Positions 8,869 through 19,300 of a stretch of 53,063 bases of DNA are shown here, in pieces (positions within the stretch are counted from its first letter, which is position 1; each line of letters begins with the position of its first letter). The DNA is taken from contig PQCP01000086.1 of the NCBI GenBank assembly GCA_003062205.1, positions 1-53,063 of the forward strand. Reading direction: 5' to 3'. The notes under the pieces are model-generated. The model searched no databases. It was not told where the DNA came from and worked only from the letters and a program-made list of their open reading frames with translations. The stretch comes from Candidatus Sedimenticola endophacoides. GTDB lineage: Bacteria; Pseudomonadota; Gammaproteobacteria; Chromatiales; Chromatiaceae. The position numbers were made by a program, and so were the translations under genes.

Positions 8869-10848
8869 ATGAACATGCCAACCGAGTCAGACCAGATCAC
8901 CTCCTCCGTCAACATCAAAAAGATCACCGCCGGCGCGCTGTTCGCACTCTTCGCCCTCTATCTGGCCTCAATCGTCCCTTCGATCGAGATCGCCTGGGTC
9001 AGCGCCATCCTGGTCCTGACCATCTACCTGTTCGCCTTCGAGGTGGTGGAGGTGGATGTCGCGGCCGCCAGCATCATGGTACTGCTGGGCCTGAGTTCCC
9101 TGCTGGCCCCGCTGATGGGCATCGAGCGGGGGTTGGTTGACAATCAGCACCTGTTCGACGGCTTCTCGTCAAACGCGGTAATCTCCATCATCGCCGTGAT
9201 GATCATCGGCGCCGGACTGGACAAGACCGGCATCATGAACAAGGTCGCCGCCTTCATCCTCAGGATCGGCGGCACCACCGAGGCGCGGGTCATCCCGATC
9301 ATCTCCGCCACCGTCGGGTTCATCTCCTCATTCATGCAGAATGTGGGGGCCGCCGCCCTGTTCCTGCCGGTGGTATCACGCATCTCCGCCCGCGCCGGCC
9401 TGCCGATGTCGCGTCTGCTGATGCCGATGGGCTTCACCGCCATCCTCGGCGGCACCATGACCATGGTCGGTTCCAGCCCGCTGATCCTGCTCAACGACCT
9501 GATTCTCGCATCCAACCAGGCCCTCCCGCCCGGGCAACAGATGGATACCTGGGGACTCTTCTCCGTAACCCCGGTGGGCGTGGCGCTGATCGCCACCGGC
9601 ATCATCTATTTCGTGATCGCGGGGCGCCTGGTGCTACCCAGAAACGATGGCGAGAGCAACACCTCCGCCGGCGACCCCCTGCAGTATTTCCATGACGTCT
9701 ACGGCCTGGATTACCGGGTGCGGGAGGTGGTGGCGACCGAAGGCTGCGGGCTGATCGGCAAGATGTTCGACGACATCGAATCCGGCTTCCGCGTGCGGAT
9801 CATCGCCACCAAACTCCCGGGCGAGGCCAACCGCATCGGCCCCGGCGCCCTGGCGCGCGATGTCAGTATCCGGAGGGGGATGGTGCTCGGCGTGGTGGCC
9901 GCCCCAGCCGACCTCGAACGCCTGGTGCGGGAGATGGGACTGAAACTGCGCGATGTGATGCGCACCTTCGTCGACGATCTCTCCAGCGCCAAGGCGGGGA
10001 TCGCCGAGATCGTCATCCCACCGGGCTCCGGTCTGATCGGCAAGAGTGCGCGGGATGTCTGGATGCGCAAGACCTACGGTATTGCCATGATCGGCCTCAA
10101 CCGGGGTGACGAGGTGTTGCGCGAGGGTGACGACATCCGCAATATGCCCCTCAAGGCGGGCGACACCCTGGTGGTGCACACCACCTGGCTCGACCTGGCC
10201 CGGATCGAGAAGAACCGCGACTTCGTGGTGATCACCACCGAGTACCCACGCCCGGAAGAGGTACGCACCAACAAGATCCTTCCGGCCGCCATCTTCTTCA
10301 GCATCGCCCTCTCGATGGTGCTGTTCAGCGACATCCGCCTCTCGGTGGCGCTGCTCACCGGTGCCATGGGAATGATTCTTTCGGGTGTGCTGAAGATCGA
10401 GGAGGCGTACCAGGCGGTCAGCTGGAAGACCGTGTTCCTGCTCGCCTCGCTGATCCCTCTAGGACTGGCGGTGGAGACCAGCGGCACCGCCAAATGGATC
10501 GCCGAGCAGTTACTGGGGGTGGTGGGTGACATGCCGGTCTGGGTGATCCAGGCGGCGGTCGCGGTGCTGGCGACCTTCTTTACCCTGGTGATGTCAAACG
10601 TGGGCGCCACCGTGCTGCTGGTGCCGCTGGCGGTGAACATCGCCATCGGCGCCGGGGCCAACCCGGCGGTGTTCGCACTCACCGTGGCCATCGCCACATC
10701 CAACTCGTTCCTGATCCCGACCCACCAGGTCAACGCCCTGATCATGGGACCGGGCGGCTATCGGGTGGCCGATTACATGCGTGCGGGCGGCATCATGACC
10801 GTGCTGTTTCTGGCGGTGATGATGCTGGTCATGAACCTGGTCTTCTGA
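8869..10848 (+). CDS. SLC13/DASS family anion permease with two RCK_C (TrkA-C) domains
   Basis: A 659-aa inner-membrane carrier of the divalent anion:Na+ symporter superfamily. Hydrophobic segments occupy roughly residues 20-260 and 460-659, separated by a cytoplasmic insert with two TrkA-C type domains (the repeated pattern GxGLIGK is visible as EGCGLIGKMF and PGSGLIGKSA). The paired pore motifs SSFMQNVGAAALFLPV and MSNVGATVLLVPLAV are the inverted-repeat signature of the family. ATG 8869 is chosen because the family-like sequence starts there and an AGAG motif precedes it. Members of this layout carry sulfate, dicarboxylates or other anions; the substrate cannot be read from sequence. It could partly compensate for loss of the SulP transporter nearby. 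Confidence 0.85.
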   Translation: MNMPTESDQITSSVNIKKITAGALFALFALYLASIVPSIEIAWVSAILVLTIYLFAFEVVEVDVAAASIMVLLGLSSLLAPLMGIERGLVDNQHLFDGFSSNAVISIIAVMIIGAGLDKTGIMNKVAAFILRIGGTTEARVIPIISATVGFISSFMQNVGAAALFLPVVSRISARAGLPMSRLLMPMGFTAILGGTMTMVGSSPLILLNDLILASNQALPPGQQMDTWGLFSVTPVGVALIATGIIYFVIAGRLVLPRNDGESNTSAGDPLQYFHDVYGLDYRVREVVATEGCGLIGKMFDDIESGFRVRIIATKLPGEANRIGPGALARDVSIRRGMVLGVVAAPADLERLVREMGLKLRDVMRTFVDDLSSAKAGIAEIVIPPGSGLIGKSARDVWMRKTYGIAMIGLNRGDEVLREGDDIRNMPLKAGDTLVVHTTWLDLARIEKNRDFVVITTEYPRPEEVRTNKILPAAIFFSIALSMVLFSDIRLSVALLTGAMGMILSGVLKIEEAYQAVSWKTVFLLASLIPLGLAVETSGTAKWIAEQLLGVVGDMPVWVIQAAVAVLATFFTLVMSNVGATVLLVPLAVNIAIGAGANPAVFALTVAIATSNSFLIPTHQVNALIMGPGGYRVADYMRAGGIMTVLFLAVMMLVMNLVF

Positions 10849-10890
10849 GCACATCCATGGGGGGGCACCGCCCCTCCGTGCGGAGCGGTA

Positions 10891-11340
10891 TCATTCGGTG
10901 CAGTACTCCTTGATTTGCTGCTTCGAATGTTCGATCGCCTCCTCACGCTCCTTGTCGCCATAACGCTTATAAGTTCCATCAGAGCCCTTTACCAAACGAT
11001 TACCGATCCGTTGAAACAGGCTGAGATTCTGACGGGCGGCTTCACAGTTCTGTTTTCGGATAAGGGCCTGCTCCCGATCGAACGCCTCGGCCTCTTCAGG
11101 ATCCAGCGGCGTGCCGGGAGCGCCTACCCCGTCCTTGTCGGACTCCGCGGGGGGCTGGGCCGGCGGCACACTCGCAGGCGGTGTGGGCCTCACCTTCACC
11201 TCTTCAGCCTCGCCTTGCGCGGGGGCAACCTGGGAATAGACCACATTCCCGTCCTGGTCGACCCAGCGGTAGACCTTCGCCAGGGCCTGAACAGAGCCAA
11301 ACAACAATACCGTCAGAAAAAGGAGGGAGAAGAGCCGCAT
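10891..11340 (-). CDS. DUF4124 domain protein, secreted
   Basis: A 149-aa protein with a signal peptide (MRLFSLLFLTVLLFGSVQALA) followed by the DUF4124 core KVYRWVDQDGNVVYSQ, then a Pro/Val-rich linker and a charged C-terminal helix with KQNCEAARQNL. DUF4124 proteins are common small periplasmic proteins of gammaproteobacteria with no established biochemical function. The ATG at 11340 has AGGTG at a suitable distance; the ATG two codons earlier is too close to it. It converges with the SLC13 gene. Confidence 0.8.
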   Translation of the reverse strand: MRLFSLLFLTVLLFGSVQALAKVYRWVDQDGNVVYSQVAPAQGEAEEVKVRPTPPASVPPAQPPAESDKDGVGAPGTPLDPEEAEAFDREQALIRKQNCEAARQNLSLFQRIGNRLVKGSDGTYKRYGDKEREEAIEHSKQQIKEYCTE

Positions 11341-11537
11341 ATCCATTCACCTGTAGTGATTATCCGCACAATAAGCCTTATTATGAATTAGACGGCGCAA
11401 TTGGCAAGGGAAGATCGCCCCCCCGCCGGTGTTTTGAAGACTGGCCCCGGTTTTATGTCCGTCACATATATGAACCGCCATGTTCGCGCATGCACGAACC
11501 ACCACATAAACCGTCTCCTATTGAACCTTCATCGCCC

Positions 11538-12695
11538 ATGAATGAGTATATTCTCACAAACGAACCGTCCATCCGCATCGGCTTCTTCCTCGGGGTCTTC
11601 GTCCTGGTCGCCCTGTGGGAACTCGCCTCACCCAAGCGCCCCTTGAGCACCTCCAAGGCGGGTCGCTGGCTGGCGAACATCGCTGTCGTGGCCCTGAATA
11701 CACTGCTGCTGCGGCTGCTGTTTCCGGCGGCGGCGGTCGGTGTCGCGCTGTTCGCCCAGAACCACGGCTGGGGCCTGTTCAACGCCATTGATGCCCCCCT
11801 CTGGCTGGCGCTGCCGGCCTCGGTGGTGTTGCTCGATTTCGCCATCTGGCTGCAACATGTGATGGTGCATGCGATCCCGCTGCTGTGGCGCCTGCACCGG
11901 GTGCACCACGCGGACCTGGACTACGACGTGACCACCGGCGCCCGCTTCCATCCCATCGAGATCGTTCTCTCGATGCTGATCAAGTCCTGCGTCATTCTGC
12001 TGCTCGGCCCGCCCCTGGTGGCAGTGGTGCTCTTCGAGATCCTGCTCAACGCAACAGCCATGTTCAACCACGGCAACATCCATCTGCCGGGGGCGCTTGA
12101 CCGGGTGCTGCGCCTGTTCGTGGTCACCCCGGACATGCACCGGGTGCACCACTCAGTGGAGGATGACGAGACCAACTCCAACTTCGGCTTCAACCTCCCC
12201 TGGTGGGACCGGCTGTTCGGTACCTACAGGGCACAGCCGCGCGCCGGACACCTGGAGATGCGCACAAGAGTGTCGCTACCTCGTGAAAGATTTTGGGACA
12301 TCCCAGTCCCCAAAATCGACTCGCCAACGCGACAGCCGTTACTGCCCCGACCGTCCTGCGCTCATCACGACTCCGTCCCGCACATTGCAGCAAAGCTGCT
12401 CGTGCGCAACTCCGTCATGATGACCACAATGACTCTACGGCGTGTCGGATGCGCTATTTGTATGCCCTACGTCACTCCCTATCGGTCGTAACTGCGGCCA
12501 TACAACCGCGCCTACGCCTATCGGGGACTAACCGCCTTCGCTTCGCTCTCCATGGCGGTTAGCGTCGGCATTCGCGGATATCGGGACCCCGCCCAGGTGG
12601 ACAGGATCCCGGGGATGCTGTGGCTGCCGTTCCGGGGCAGGATCTCCGCCTACACCATCAACCGCCGCAACTGGGACGCAAACGAGGACGCATAA
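11538..12695 (+). pseudogene. Membrane fatty acid hydroxylase / sterol desaturase family protein, interrupted by the 300-bp repeat
   Basis: Family members are membrane di-iron oxygenases. The histidine motifs are visible: HVMVH, HRVHH, NHGNIH and a second HRVHH (DMHRVHHSVEDDETNSNFGF). The N-terminal part holds hydrophobic segments typical of the family. At 12265 the frame enters the 300-bp repeat and stops at its end. Removing 12265-12564 restores 286 codons including stop, finishing in SAYTINRRNWDANEDA. All histidine motifs precede the break, so a truncated product might retain the iron site but lacks the normal last 42 residues. The start ATG 11538 has only a weak ribosome binding site; an in-frame ATG at 11489 is an alternative. 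Confidence 0.88.
12265..12564 (-). repeat. 300-bp interspersed repeat, copy 4, inside the hydroxylase gene
   Basis: Reverse orientation relative to copies 1 and 3. Excising exactly 300 bases joins GAG ATG CGC A to TC GGC ATT and restores an open frame (EMRIGIRG). It is inserted in the opposite orientation relative to its host gene compared with copy 3, which argues against RNA-level splicing and for DNA transposition. Confidence 0.92.
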
Positions 12696-12788
12696 CCGCC
12701 GCCACCCAGCGGGGCCAGGGTGGATACGGAGCCCGCGGGTGGGCATCCCCCCGGGAACACGGCAACGGGCAGGGCCCGCCTTCGCGGC

Positions 12789-13997
12789 TCAGCGCCCGAG
12801 ACGTTTTTTCTTTTTTCTCTTTCCGGCCGCCTTGCCGGAGCGCTTCAGCCTCTTCGGTCCGCTGTAGTTGCCCTTGAGTTCGCCGATCACCCGGCGCTCG
12901 AAACGCAACCGCAGATAGCGCTCGATGCCCGCCATCAGATTCCACTCGGTGGAACTGACCAGCGATATGGCCACCCCCTTCCTGCCGGCCCGTCCGGTAC
13001 GCCCGGTGCGGTGCAGATGCAGATCGCCACGGCGTGCCATATCGAGGTTGATCACCAGATCGATCCCCTCCACATCCAACCCCCGGGAGGCGATATCGGT
13101 GGCCACAAGGACCGTGATCACACCCTCGCGCAACCGGGCCATCACCCGGTTGCGACTGGACTGATCCAGATCACCATGCAGCACCCCGAGCCGCACACCG
13201 GCACCCATCAGAAAGGACCCGACCTGATCCGCCCGATCCCGGGTGTTGGTAAAGACCAAGGCCTTGGCGAACGCCTCGTTACGCAGCAACCACAGGGTCT
13301 GACTCAGCTTGTGCGGGATATCGTCGGAGAGCAGGATCTGCTGCCGGATATCCCTGTGCTGGGCACGAATCGGGCTCAGGGTGATGATCTGCGGCTCATC
13401 CATCAACTCCCGCGCCAGACCATTGAGTCCCTTGCGTCCCAGGGTCGCGGATAGCATCAGGGTCTGGCGGGTGACACTACAGTGATCGGCGATCCCCAAC
13501 ACCTCTTCGCTGAAACCCATCTCCAGCATCCGATCCGCCTCGTCCAGGACCAGCACCTCGATGGACGAGAGATCGACCGTCCCCAGCTTCAGATGCTTGA
13601 GCAGTCGTCCGGGAGTGGCCACCAACAGTTCGGGGGCGGGCTCCAGCCGCTCCATCTGGCCACCGAAATGATCGGCCCCGAAGATCACCTCCACCCGCAG
13701 ATTGGTGTGACGCGCCAGGGCACTGGCTTCGGTATGAACCTGCCGGGCGAGTTCACGGGTGGGGAGCAGCACCAGGGCCCGAACCCCGTCGCCCTCGGCC
13801 GGACGCGATAGCAGACGTTGAAACAGCGGGAGCAGAAATGCGAGGGTCTTGCCACTGCCGGTCTCCGCGGTGACCCGCAGATCGGCACCCTCCATGGCCG
13901 CCGGTACAAGCGCCAACTGCACCGGCGTGGGCTCGACCAACCCCAGCCCCTCCAGAGACCGCAACAGTGCCTTGTGCAGAGAAAGGTCGGAAAACAA
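12789..13997 (-). CDS. DEAD-box ATP-dependent RNA helicase
   Basis: 402 aa with the full motif set: Q-motif (PTPVQLALVPAAM), motif I AETGSGKT, Ia PTRELARQ, GG, motif II DEAD (VLDEADRMLEMGF), motif III SAT, the ATDIASRGLD motif V and HRTGRTGRAG motif VI. It ends in a Lys/Arg-rich tail (KRSGKAAGKRKKKKRLGR) typical of RhlE-type helicases in ribosome assembly or RNA turnover. I cannot separate RhlE, SrmB and similar subfamilies with certainty, so I give no symbol. Confidence 0.92.
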   Translation of the reverse strand: MFSDLSLHKALLRSLEGLGLVEPTPVQLALVPAAMEGADLRVTAETGSGKTLAFLLPLFQRLLSRPAEGDGVRALVLLPTRELARQVHTEASALARHTNLRVEVIFGADHFGGQMERLEPAPELLVATPGRLLKHLKLGTVDLSSIEVLVLDEADRMLEMGFSEEVLGIADHCSVTRQTLMLSATLGRKGLNGLARELMDEPQIITLSPIRAQHRDIRQQILLSDDIPHKLSQTLWLLRNEAFAKALVFTNTRDRADQVGSFLMGAGVRLGVLHGDLDQSSRNRVMARLREGVITVLVATDIASRGLDVEGIDLVINLDMARRGDLHLHRTGRTGRAGRKGVAISLVSSTEWNLMAGIERYLRLRFERRVIGELKGNYSGPKRLKRSGKAAGKRKKKKRLGR

Positions 13998-14128
13998 GTT
14001 ACGTCACCTGATGATCTTCGAAGAGTGCGAGTCTAGCAGAAGCCATCTGGACCTCCCAGCGTCCGATTATGCAACTCATGGTCACAAAGTCGTATAATGC
14101 AGGCTCTGCGCGCACGATAAGGAAAGAG

Positions 14129-14527
14129 ATGAAATCGACCAGGCGGGATTACACGCCAACGGCAGCGCTTGCCACCCTTGCCTGGATGGTGGTTATCTTC
14201 TACTTCTCACACCAGCCCGGAGGCGGAGAGGATGCGGCCCTGCCCTGGCTGCACGGCGACATCAAGAATCTTCTGCATATCCCCATCTTCGGCATTCTGG
14301 CGTATCTGATCTGGCACAGCCTCAGGGTGCGGATCCGCCAAACCGCGCGTCTGGCCACCACCACCCTCACCCTGGTGCTGATCTATGCCCTGTTGGACGA
14401 GTGGCACCAATCCTTCATTCCCCTCAGGGATGCATCGCTCGGCGATGTCCTCAACGACCTGCTGGGCGGTGTAACGGCAGTCTGGCTGATCTCGCGGCAG
14501 CCGCCACGCCCAGCGCGGCACGCCTGA
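14129..14527 (+). CDS. VanZ family membrane protein
   Basis: A 132-aa protein with four hydrophobic segments and the VanZ signature around YALLDEWHQSFIPLRDASLGDVLNDLLGG. VanZ-like proteins sit in the inner membrane; the founding member gives low-level teicoplanin resistance, but most relatives have no known role. The start ATG 14129 follows AAGGAAAG. It lies 32 nt upstream of uppP on the same strand, suggesting co-transcription with that envelope-lipid gene. Confidence 0.85.
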   Translation: MKSTRRDYTPTAALATLAWMVVIFYFSHQPGGGEDAALPWLHGDIKNLLHIPIFGILAYLIWHSLRVRIRQTARLATTTLTLVLIYALLDEWHQSFIPLRDASLGDVLNDLLGGVTAVWLISRQPPRPARHA

Positions 14528-14559
14528 GACATCGAACGGACACCGGATAGCAGCACGAC

Positions 14560-15366
14560 ATGGACTTGCTTCAGATAGCTGCCCTCGCCATCGTCCAGGG
14601 GTTGACCGAGTTCCTCCCGATCTCCAGCTCGGCCCACCTGATCCTGGCCCCCCTGCTGCTCGACTACCGGGACCAGGGACTGGCCTTCGACGTGGCGGTG
14701 CACGTCGGCTCCCTACTGGCGGTCGTGAGCTATTTCCGCGTGGAGATTCTCTCCATGGCGCGGGATTTTTTCGCTTCCCTCGGCCCCAAGGGAGTTTCGT
14801 CGAAGAGCTCCCGCATGGTGTGGATGATCGTTCTGTCCACCCTCCCCATCCTGTTCTTCGGCAAGCTGTTCATGGCGCAGGTGCAGGGGGATCTGCGCTC
14901 GATGGCGGTGATCGCCGCCGCCACCGTCGTGTTCGCGCTGCCACTATTCTGGTGGGACCGCCACGGTGCGCAGGAGCGGGATGAATTTTCCCTGGGGTGG
15001 CGTGAGGCACTGATTATCGGCCTGTTTCAGGCCCTGGCCCTGATCCCCGGCACTTCACGCTCCGGTATCACCATCACCGCTGCATTGATGCTGGGGCTGA
15101 CACGGGCCGCCGCCGCCCGCTTCTCCTTCCTTCTTTCCATCCCGACCATCCTGATGTCCGGAGGATTGGTGACCATGGAACTGCTGCTGGGGGATCAAGG
15201 CATCCAGGGGACCTGGGGGGATCTGCTGCTGGGCGCGGTACTCGCCTTTCTCTCGGCCCTGGGCTGCATCCATCTCTTCCTGCGCCTGATCGAGCGCATC
15301 GGCATGCTGCCCTTCGTCATCTACCGCCTGCTGCTCGGCACCCTGCTGTTTCTGCTCATCCTCTGA
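14560..15366 (+). CDS. uppP: Undecaprenyl-diphosphatase UppP (BacA)
   Basis: 268-aa integral membrane phosphatase that converts undecaprenyl diphosphate to the monophosphate carrier used for peptidoglycan and polysaccharide export. The family motifs are present: VQGLTEFLPISSSAHL near the N terminus, with the (E/Q)XXXE-type glutamates, and PGTSRSGITI in the second half. Length is normal. The gene follows vanZ closely and converges on galU. Confidence 0.95.
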   Translation: MDLLQIAALAIVQGLTEFLPISSSAHLILAPLLLDYRDQGLAFDVAVHVGSLLAVVSYFRVEILSMARDFFASLGPKGVSSKSSRMVWMIVLSTLPILFFGKLFMAQVQGDLRSMAVIAAATVVFALPLFWWDRHGAQERDEFSLGWREALIIGLFQALALIPGTSRSGITITAALMLGLTRAAAARFSFLLSIPTILMSGGLVTMELLLGDQGIQGTWGDLLLGAVLAFLSALGCIHLFLRLIERIGMLPFVIYRLLLGTLLFLLIL

Positions 15367-15398
15367 AGTGCTACTCCCGCCCTCCCATCGGGCTGGCG

Positions 15399-16274
15399 TT
15401 ATCGTATAAACCGTTCGCGCAGCCAATTCGTGAACTCATCACCCAGGTGCTCGTGTTTCAGTGCGTAGTCCACCGTCGCCTGCAGATAACCTAGTTTGCT
15501 GCCGCAATCGTAGCGCCGGCCCTTGAAGGCGTAGGCCATGACACTCTCCTCCTGCATCAGCGAGGCGATGCCATCGGTCAGCTGGATCTCTCCACCAGCC
15601 CCCTTGCCGGTCTGCGCGAGGTGCTGAAAGATGGCCGAGGTGAGGATATATCTACCAACCACGCCGTGGTTGGAGGGGGCCAACTCCGGGGCGGGTTTCT
15701 CGACGATCCCCTTCACCTCGACCAGATCACCCTCATCCTCGGTATCGACGATGCCATAGCTCCCGGTCTCGTGCGGATCGACGATCTGGGTGCCGAGAAT
15801 AGTGGCTCCGGTGGATGAAAAAACCTCCACCATCTGCTTCAGGCAGCCCCGCTCGCCATCGTCGATCAGATCGTCGGCCAGCACCACGGCAAACGGCTCG
15901 TTGCCGATCACGGGCTGCGCACAGAGCACCGCGTGCCCCAGCCCAAGGGGCATCGACTGACGCAGGAAAACACAGGAGACGTGCGCCGGCACGATCCCCC
16001 GAACCACATTGAGGAGCCGCTCCTTGCCTCGGATCTCCAGCTCGTGCTCCAACTCATAGGCGGTATCGAAATGGTTGGAGATCGCCGTCTTGTTGCGCCC
16101 GGTGACGAATACCATCACCTCGATCCCGGCGGCCACCGCCTCCTCCACCGCATACTGAATCAGCGGTTTGTCCACGACCGGAAGCATCTCTTTCGGACTC
16201 GCCTTGGTCGCCGGCAGAAACCGCGTCCCGAGCCCGGCGACCGGAAATACCGCTTTCTTTACCGTCTTGGTCAT
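15399..16274 (-). CDS. galU: UTP-glucose-1-phosphate uridylyltransferase
   Basis: 291 aa; makes UDP-glucose from UTP and glucose-1-phosphate. The nucleotidyltransferase opening [25 protein letters not shown] and the [30 protein letters not shown] and [15 protein letters not shown] stretches identify GalU. ATG 16274 is preferred over the upstream ATG at 16304 because AGGAGGG lies about 9 nt before it. It stands next to the glycogen genes, so both UDP- and ADP-glucose synthesis are encoded within 6 kb. Confidence 0.95.
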   Translation of the reverse strand: MTKTVKKAVFPVAGLGTRFLPATKASPKEMLPVVDKPLIQYAVEEAVAAGIEVMVFVTGRNKTAISNHFDTAYELEHELEIRGKERLLNVVRGIVPAHVSCVFLRQSMPLGLGHAVLCAQPVIGNEPFAVVLADDLIDDGERGCLKQMVEVFSSTGATILGTQIVDPHETGSYGIVDTEDEGDLVEVKGIVEKPAPELAPSNHGVVGRYILTSAIFQHLAQTGKGAGGEIQLTDGIASLMQEESVMAYAFKGRRYDCGSKLGYLQATVDYALKHEHLGDEFTNWLRERFIR

Positions 16275-16376
16275 AGCCGGTTGTCCCTCCTGTTTGAAAT
16301 CCATGTTACCGTGAGTGATTGTAATCCTATTGGACCTTTGATCCTCGAACGCCTTTCCCCGAACGCCACAATGAGA

Positions 16377-19300
16377 TCAGGGGCCGTTGGATTGTGTATC
16401 GCAATGGCGTCCAGCCTCCTCCACCAGGGAACGCATATGCCCCACCAATCCCTGATCCACCTGCTCCCAGCGAAAGCGCCATAACCAATTGCCCTCCGTG
16501 GTGCCGGGAACGTTCATCCGGTCTTCACTGCCGAGGGCCAACAGATCCTGCATCGGCAGGATCGCCATCCGCGCCGTCGAGGCCAGGGCTGTGCGCACCA
16601 GCGGCCACGGCATCGGCTCCTGGGACTCGCCGATCACCATCCGAACCAATTCCCGGCCCCGTTCATCCAGCGAGCGGTACCACCCCAGGGTGGTGTCATT
16701 ATCGTGGGTACCGGTGTAGACCACGGCATTCTCCCCGTGACGCTCCGGCAGGTAGGGGTTGTCGTGGTCACCCGAAAAAGCGAACTGCAGGATCTTCATC
16801 CCCGGAAGATCGAACCGATCGCGCAGCGCCTCCACCTCGGGGGTGATGATCCCCAGGTCTTCCGCCACCAGCGGCAGCGGATCATAGATACGGTGCAGGG
16901 TGTTGAACAAGCGCTCGCCCGGCGCCTTGACCCAGCGGCCATTGACGGCGCTCCCCTCTTCGGCGGGGATCTCCCAGTAGGCGTCGAAACCCCTGAAATG
17001 GTCGATCCTGATCAGGTCGAACAGCGCCAACTGGGTCTTTATACGCTGCGTCCAGAAGGCGAAGTCATCGCCCTCCATCTGTTCCCAGTCGTAGAGCGGA
17101 TTGCCCCAGCGCTGTCCGGTTTCGGAAAAGTAGTCGGGTGGAACACCGGCGACCACGGTCGGCTGCCCCTGCTCATCGAGCAGAAACATCCCGCGCCGGG
17201 CCCACACCTCGGCGCTGTCGTGGGCCACGAAGATCGGCATATCGCCGAACAGCAGCACGCCCTTGTCGTTGGCATACCGCTTCAGCGCCTGCCACTGACT
17301 GAAAAAGAGATACTGTTCGAAGCGGATGTAGTCGATCCGCTTTTGATGGGCCTGGCGGGCACGGGCCATCGCCTCGGGGAGGCGATCCCGCTCCCCCTCG
17401 GGCCACTGCCACCAGCTTCGATCCTGGTAGAACGTGTGCAGGGCGCTGAACAGGGCGTAGTCGTCCAACCAGTAGGCGTTGGCTTCACTGAAAGCCCGCA
17501 AACGCTGCCGCTGAACCTCGTCGGCAACCGTCTGAAACCCCTCCCAGGCCTGCTCCAGCGCCCCGCCCTTTTCGCGACCGGTAAGCACGCGGTCCAGCCA
17601 CTCCCGGCCGACCCAACCCTCCATGGCCAAGGGCTCCAGGGCGATCAGCCGGGGATCGCCGGCATGGGATGACCGGGCCCGGTAAGGTGAACCGTCAAAC
17701 TGGGTGGGACCGATCGGCAGCATCTGCCAGATCGAGAGGGCCGCGTCGGAGAGAAAATCGACGAACCGGAAGGCATCGCCACCGAGATCGCCGGTCGCCC
17801 CTTTACCGGGCAGCGAAGTGATATGCAGCAATACCCCTGCCCGGCGGGTCCGCCAATCCATCTGTAGCTCATCCATTGACATCACCTGCTTCCCTGACCA
17901 AGGTTCACGGAACGGATTCTGCTGTCGCATCACACCGCCACGGGCGGGATCCCCGCTACCGGTGGCAAACACATGTTGCAGATACTCCGGCGGTGCTTCT
18001 CCGAGCAATTCATACAGGTGACTCAGTTGAGAGCGGAACAGGCTTTCAAAATCGCTGACCGTCCCGCCGGGATTGTAATCACCAAACCACCAGAACCAGT
18101 CGGACCCCTCGCAGGTGGCCAGTTGCAGGGTCACCGCCTCGCGCTGCTCAGGGGTGAACCGTCCGCTGGCCATCACCCGATCATAGGCCTGCTTGGCCTC
18201 CACCAGCATCTCCCAGCCGCGGTTTTTATCGCGATCACCGATCCAGGTGGAGAAGGTGCCATAGACCCAGCTTCCGGCCACCAGCCCGGAGAGCTCATCC
18301 GCCTTTTTGCGGCGTTTGCTGAGGTAGTTGGAGAAGGTGGTCAGCGCAAGCCTGGGATGATCCGCCAACGCCTTGTAGAGGCCATCCAGGAAAAAACAGC
18401 CGTTGCGTGGATAGTGCTCCCAGGCGTTCTCGCCATCCATGATGATGGAGACGATGCTGTCGGACTGGTTCTCCGTGGCAACGGCGATATTCTCCAGGTG
18501 CTGGACCAGGTTGGCCACGGCATCGTCCGCGTGCCAATCGGCGTAGGTGAAGCCGATCAGGTCCGACAGGCCGTCGTCCCTGAAAAAGCAGCTCATCTCC
18601 CGCCCCTGCAAACGGTAATGGTTATGTACCCAGTTCGGCCGCAGCGCCCCCTCGTGGTAGCGGGCCAGCGTGTTGTGCAGTACCTGCTGGCCGCTGGCCG
18701 CCCACTGAAACCCCTCCGCCTCCAGTACCTTCAGGGTATCCGTGTTGACCGCCCCCTCGGAGGGCCAGCAACCGGCGGGATAAAAGCCAAAGTGCTTGAA
18801 GAAGATCTCCCGGCCCCGCCGGATATGCCAGTGCGCCCGCTCCTCGCCGCCGGGGTAGTTTTCAACCCCGGGCAGTTGCACATCCGGCATGGCATCGCGC
18901 GCGGAGCGGATATCCAGCAGCAGGGGAATAATCGGATGGGCATAGGGGGTGACGGAGAGCTCGATCCGGCCCTGCTCCGCCAGGCGCTTGTAGCGCGGAA
19001 CGATGCTGCTCAGCAGGTCCAGGATCGCGGCGATCAGGGCGCGGCGGTCCTCGGGGGTAAAACCGATACGCTTCTTCTCCAGGGAGCGGACCCGCAGATC
19101 ATTGCAGCGCGCGTGCTCGCCCATCCAGGCCAGGTGGTACCAGACCAGCAGGTCGGCCAGGTACTGGTCATTGAGATACATCGCGCTCTCTTGGTGAGCG
19201 GAGACCATACCGGCGATACCGACCAGTCGTTGATAGGTACGAAAGCGCTGCACCAGCTGCTTCTCATTGGCCTTGAGGCAGGCGCGCGTCAGCTCCCCAC

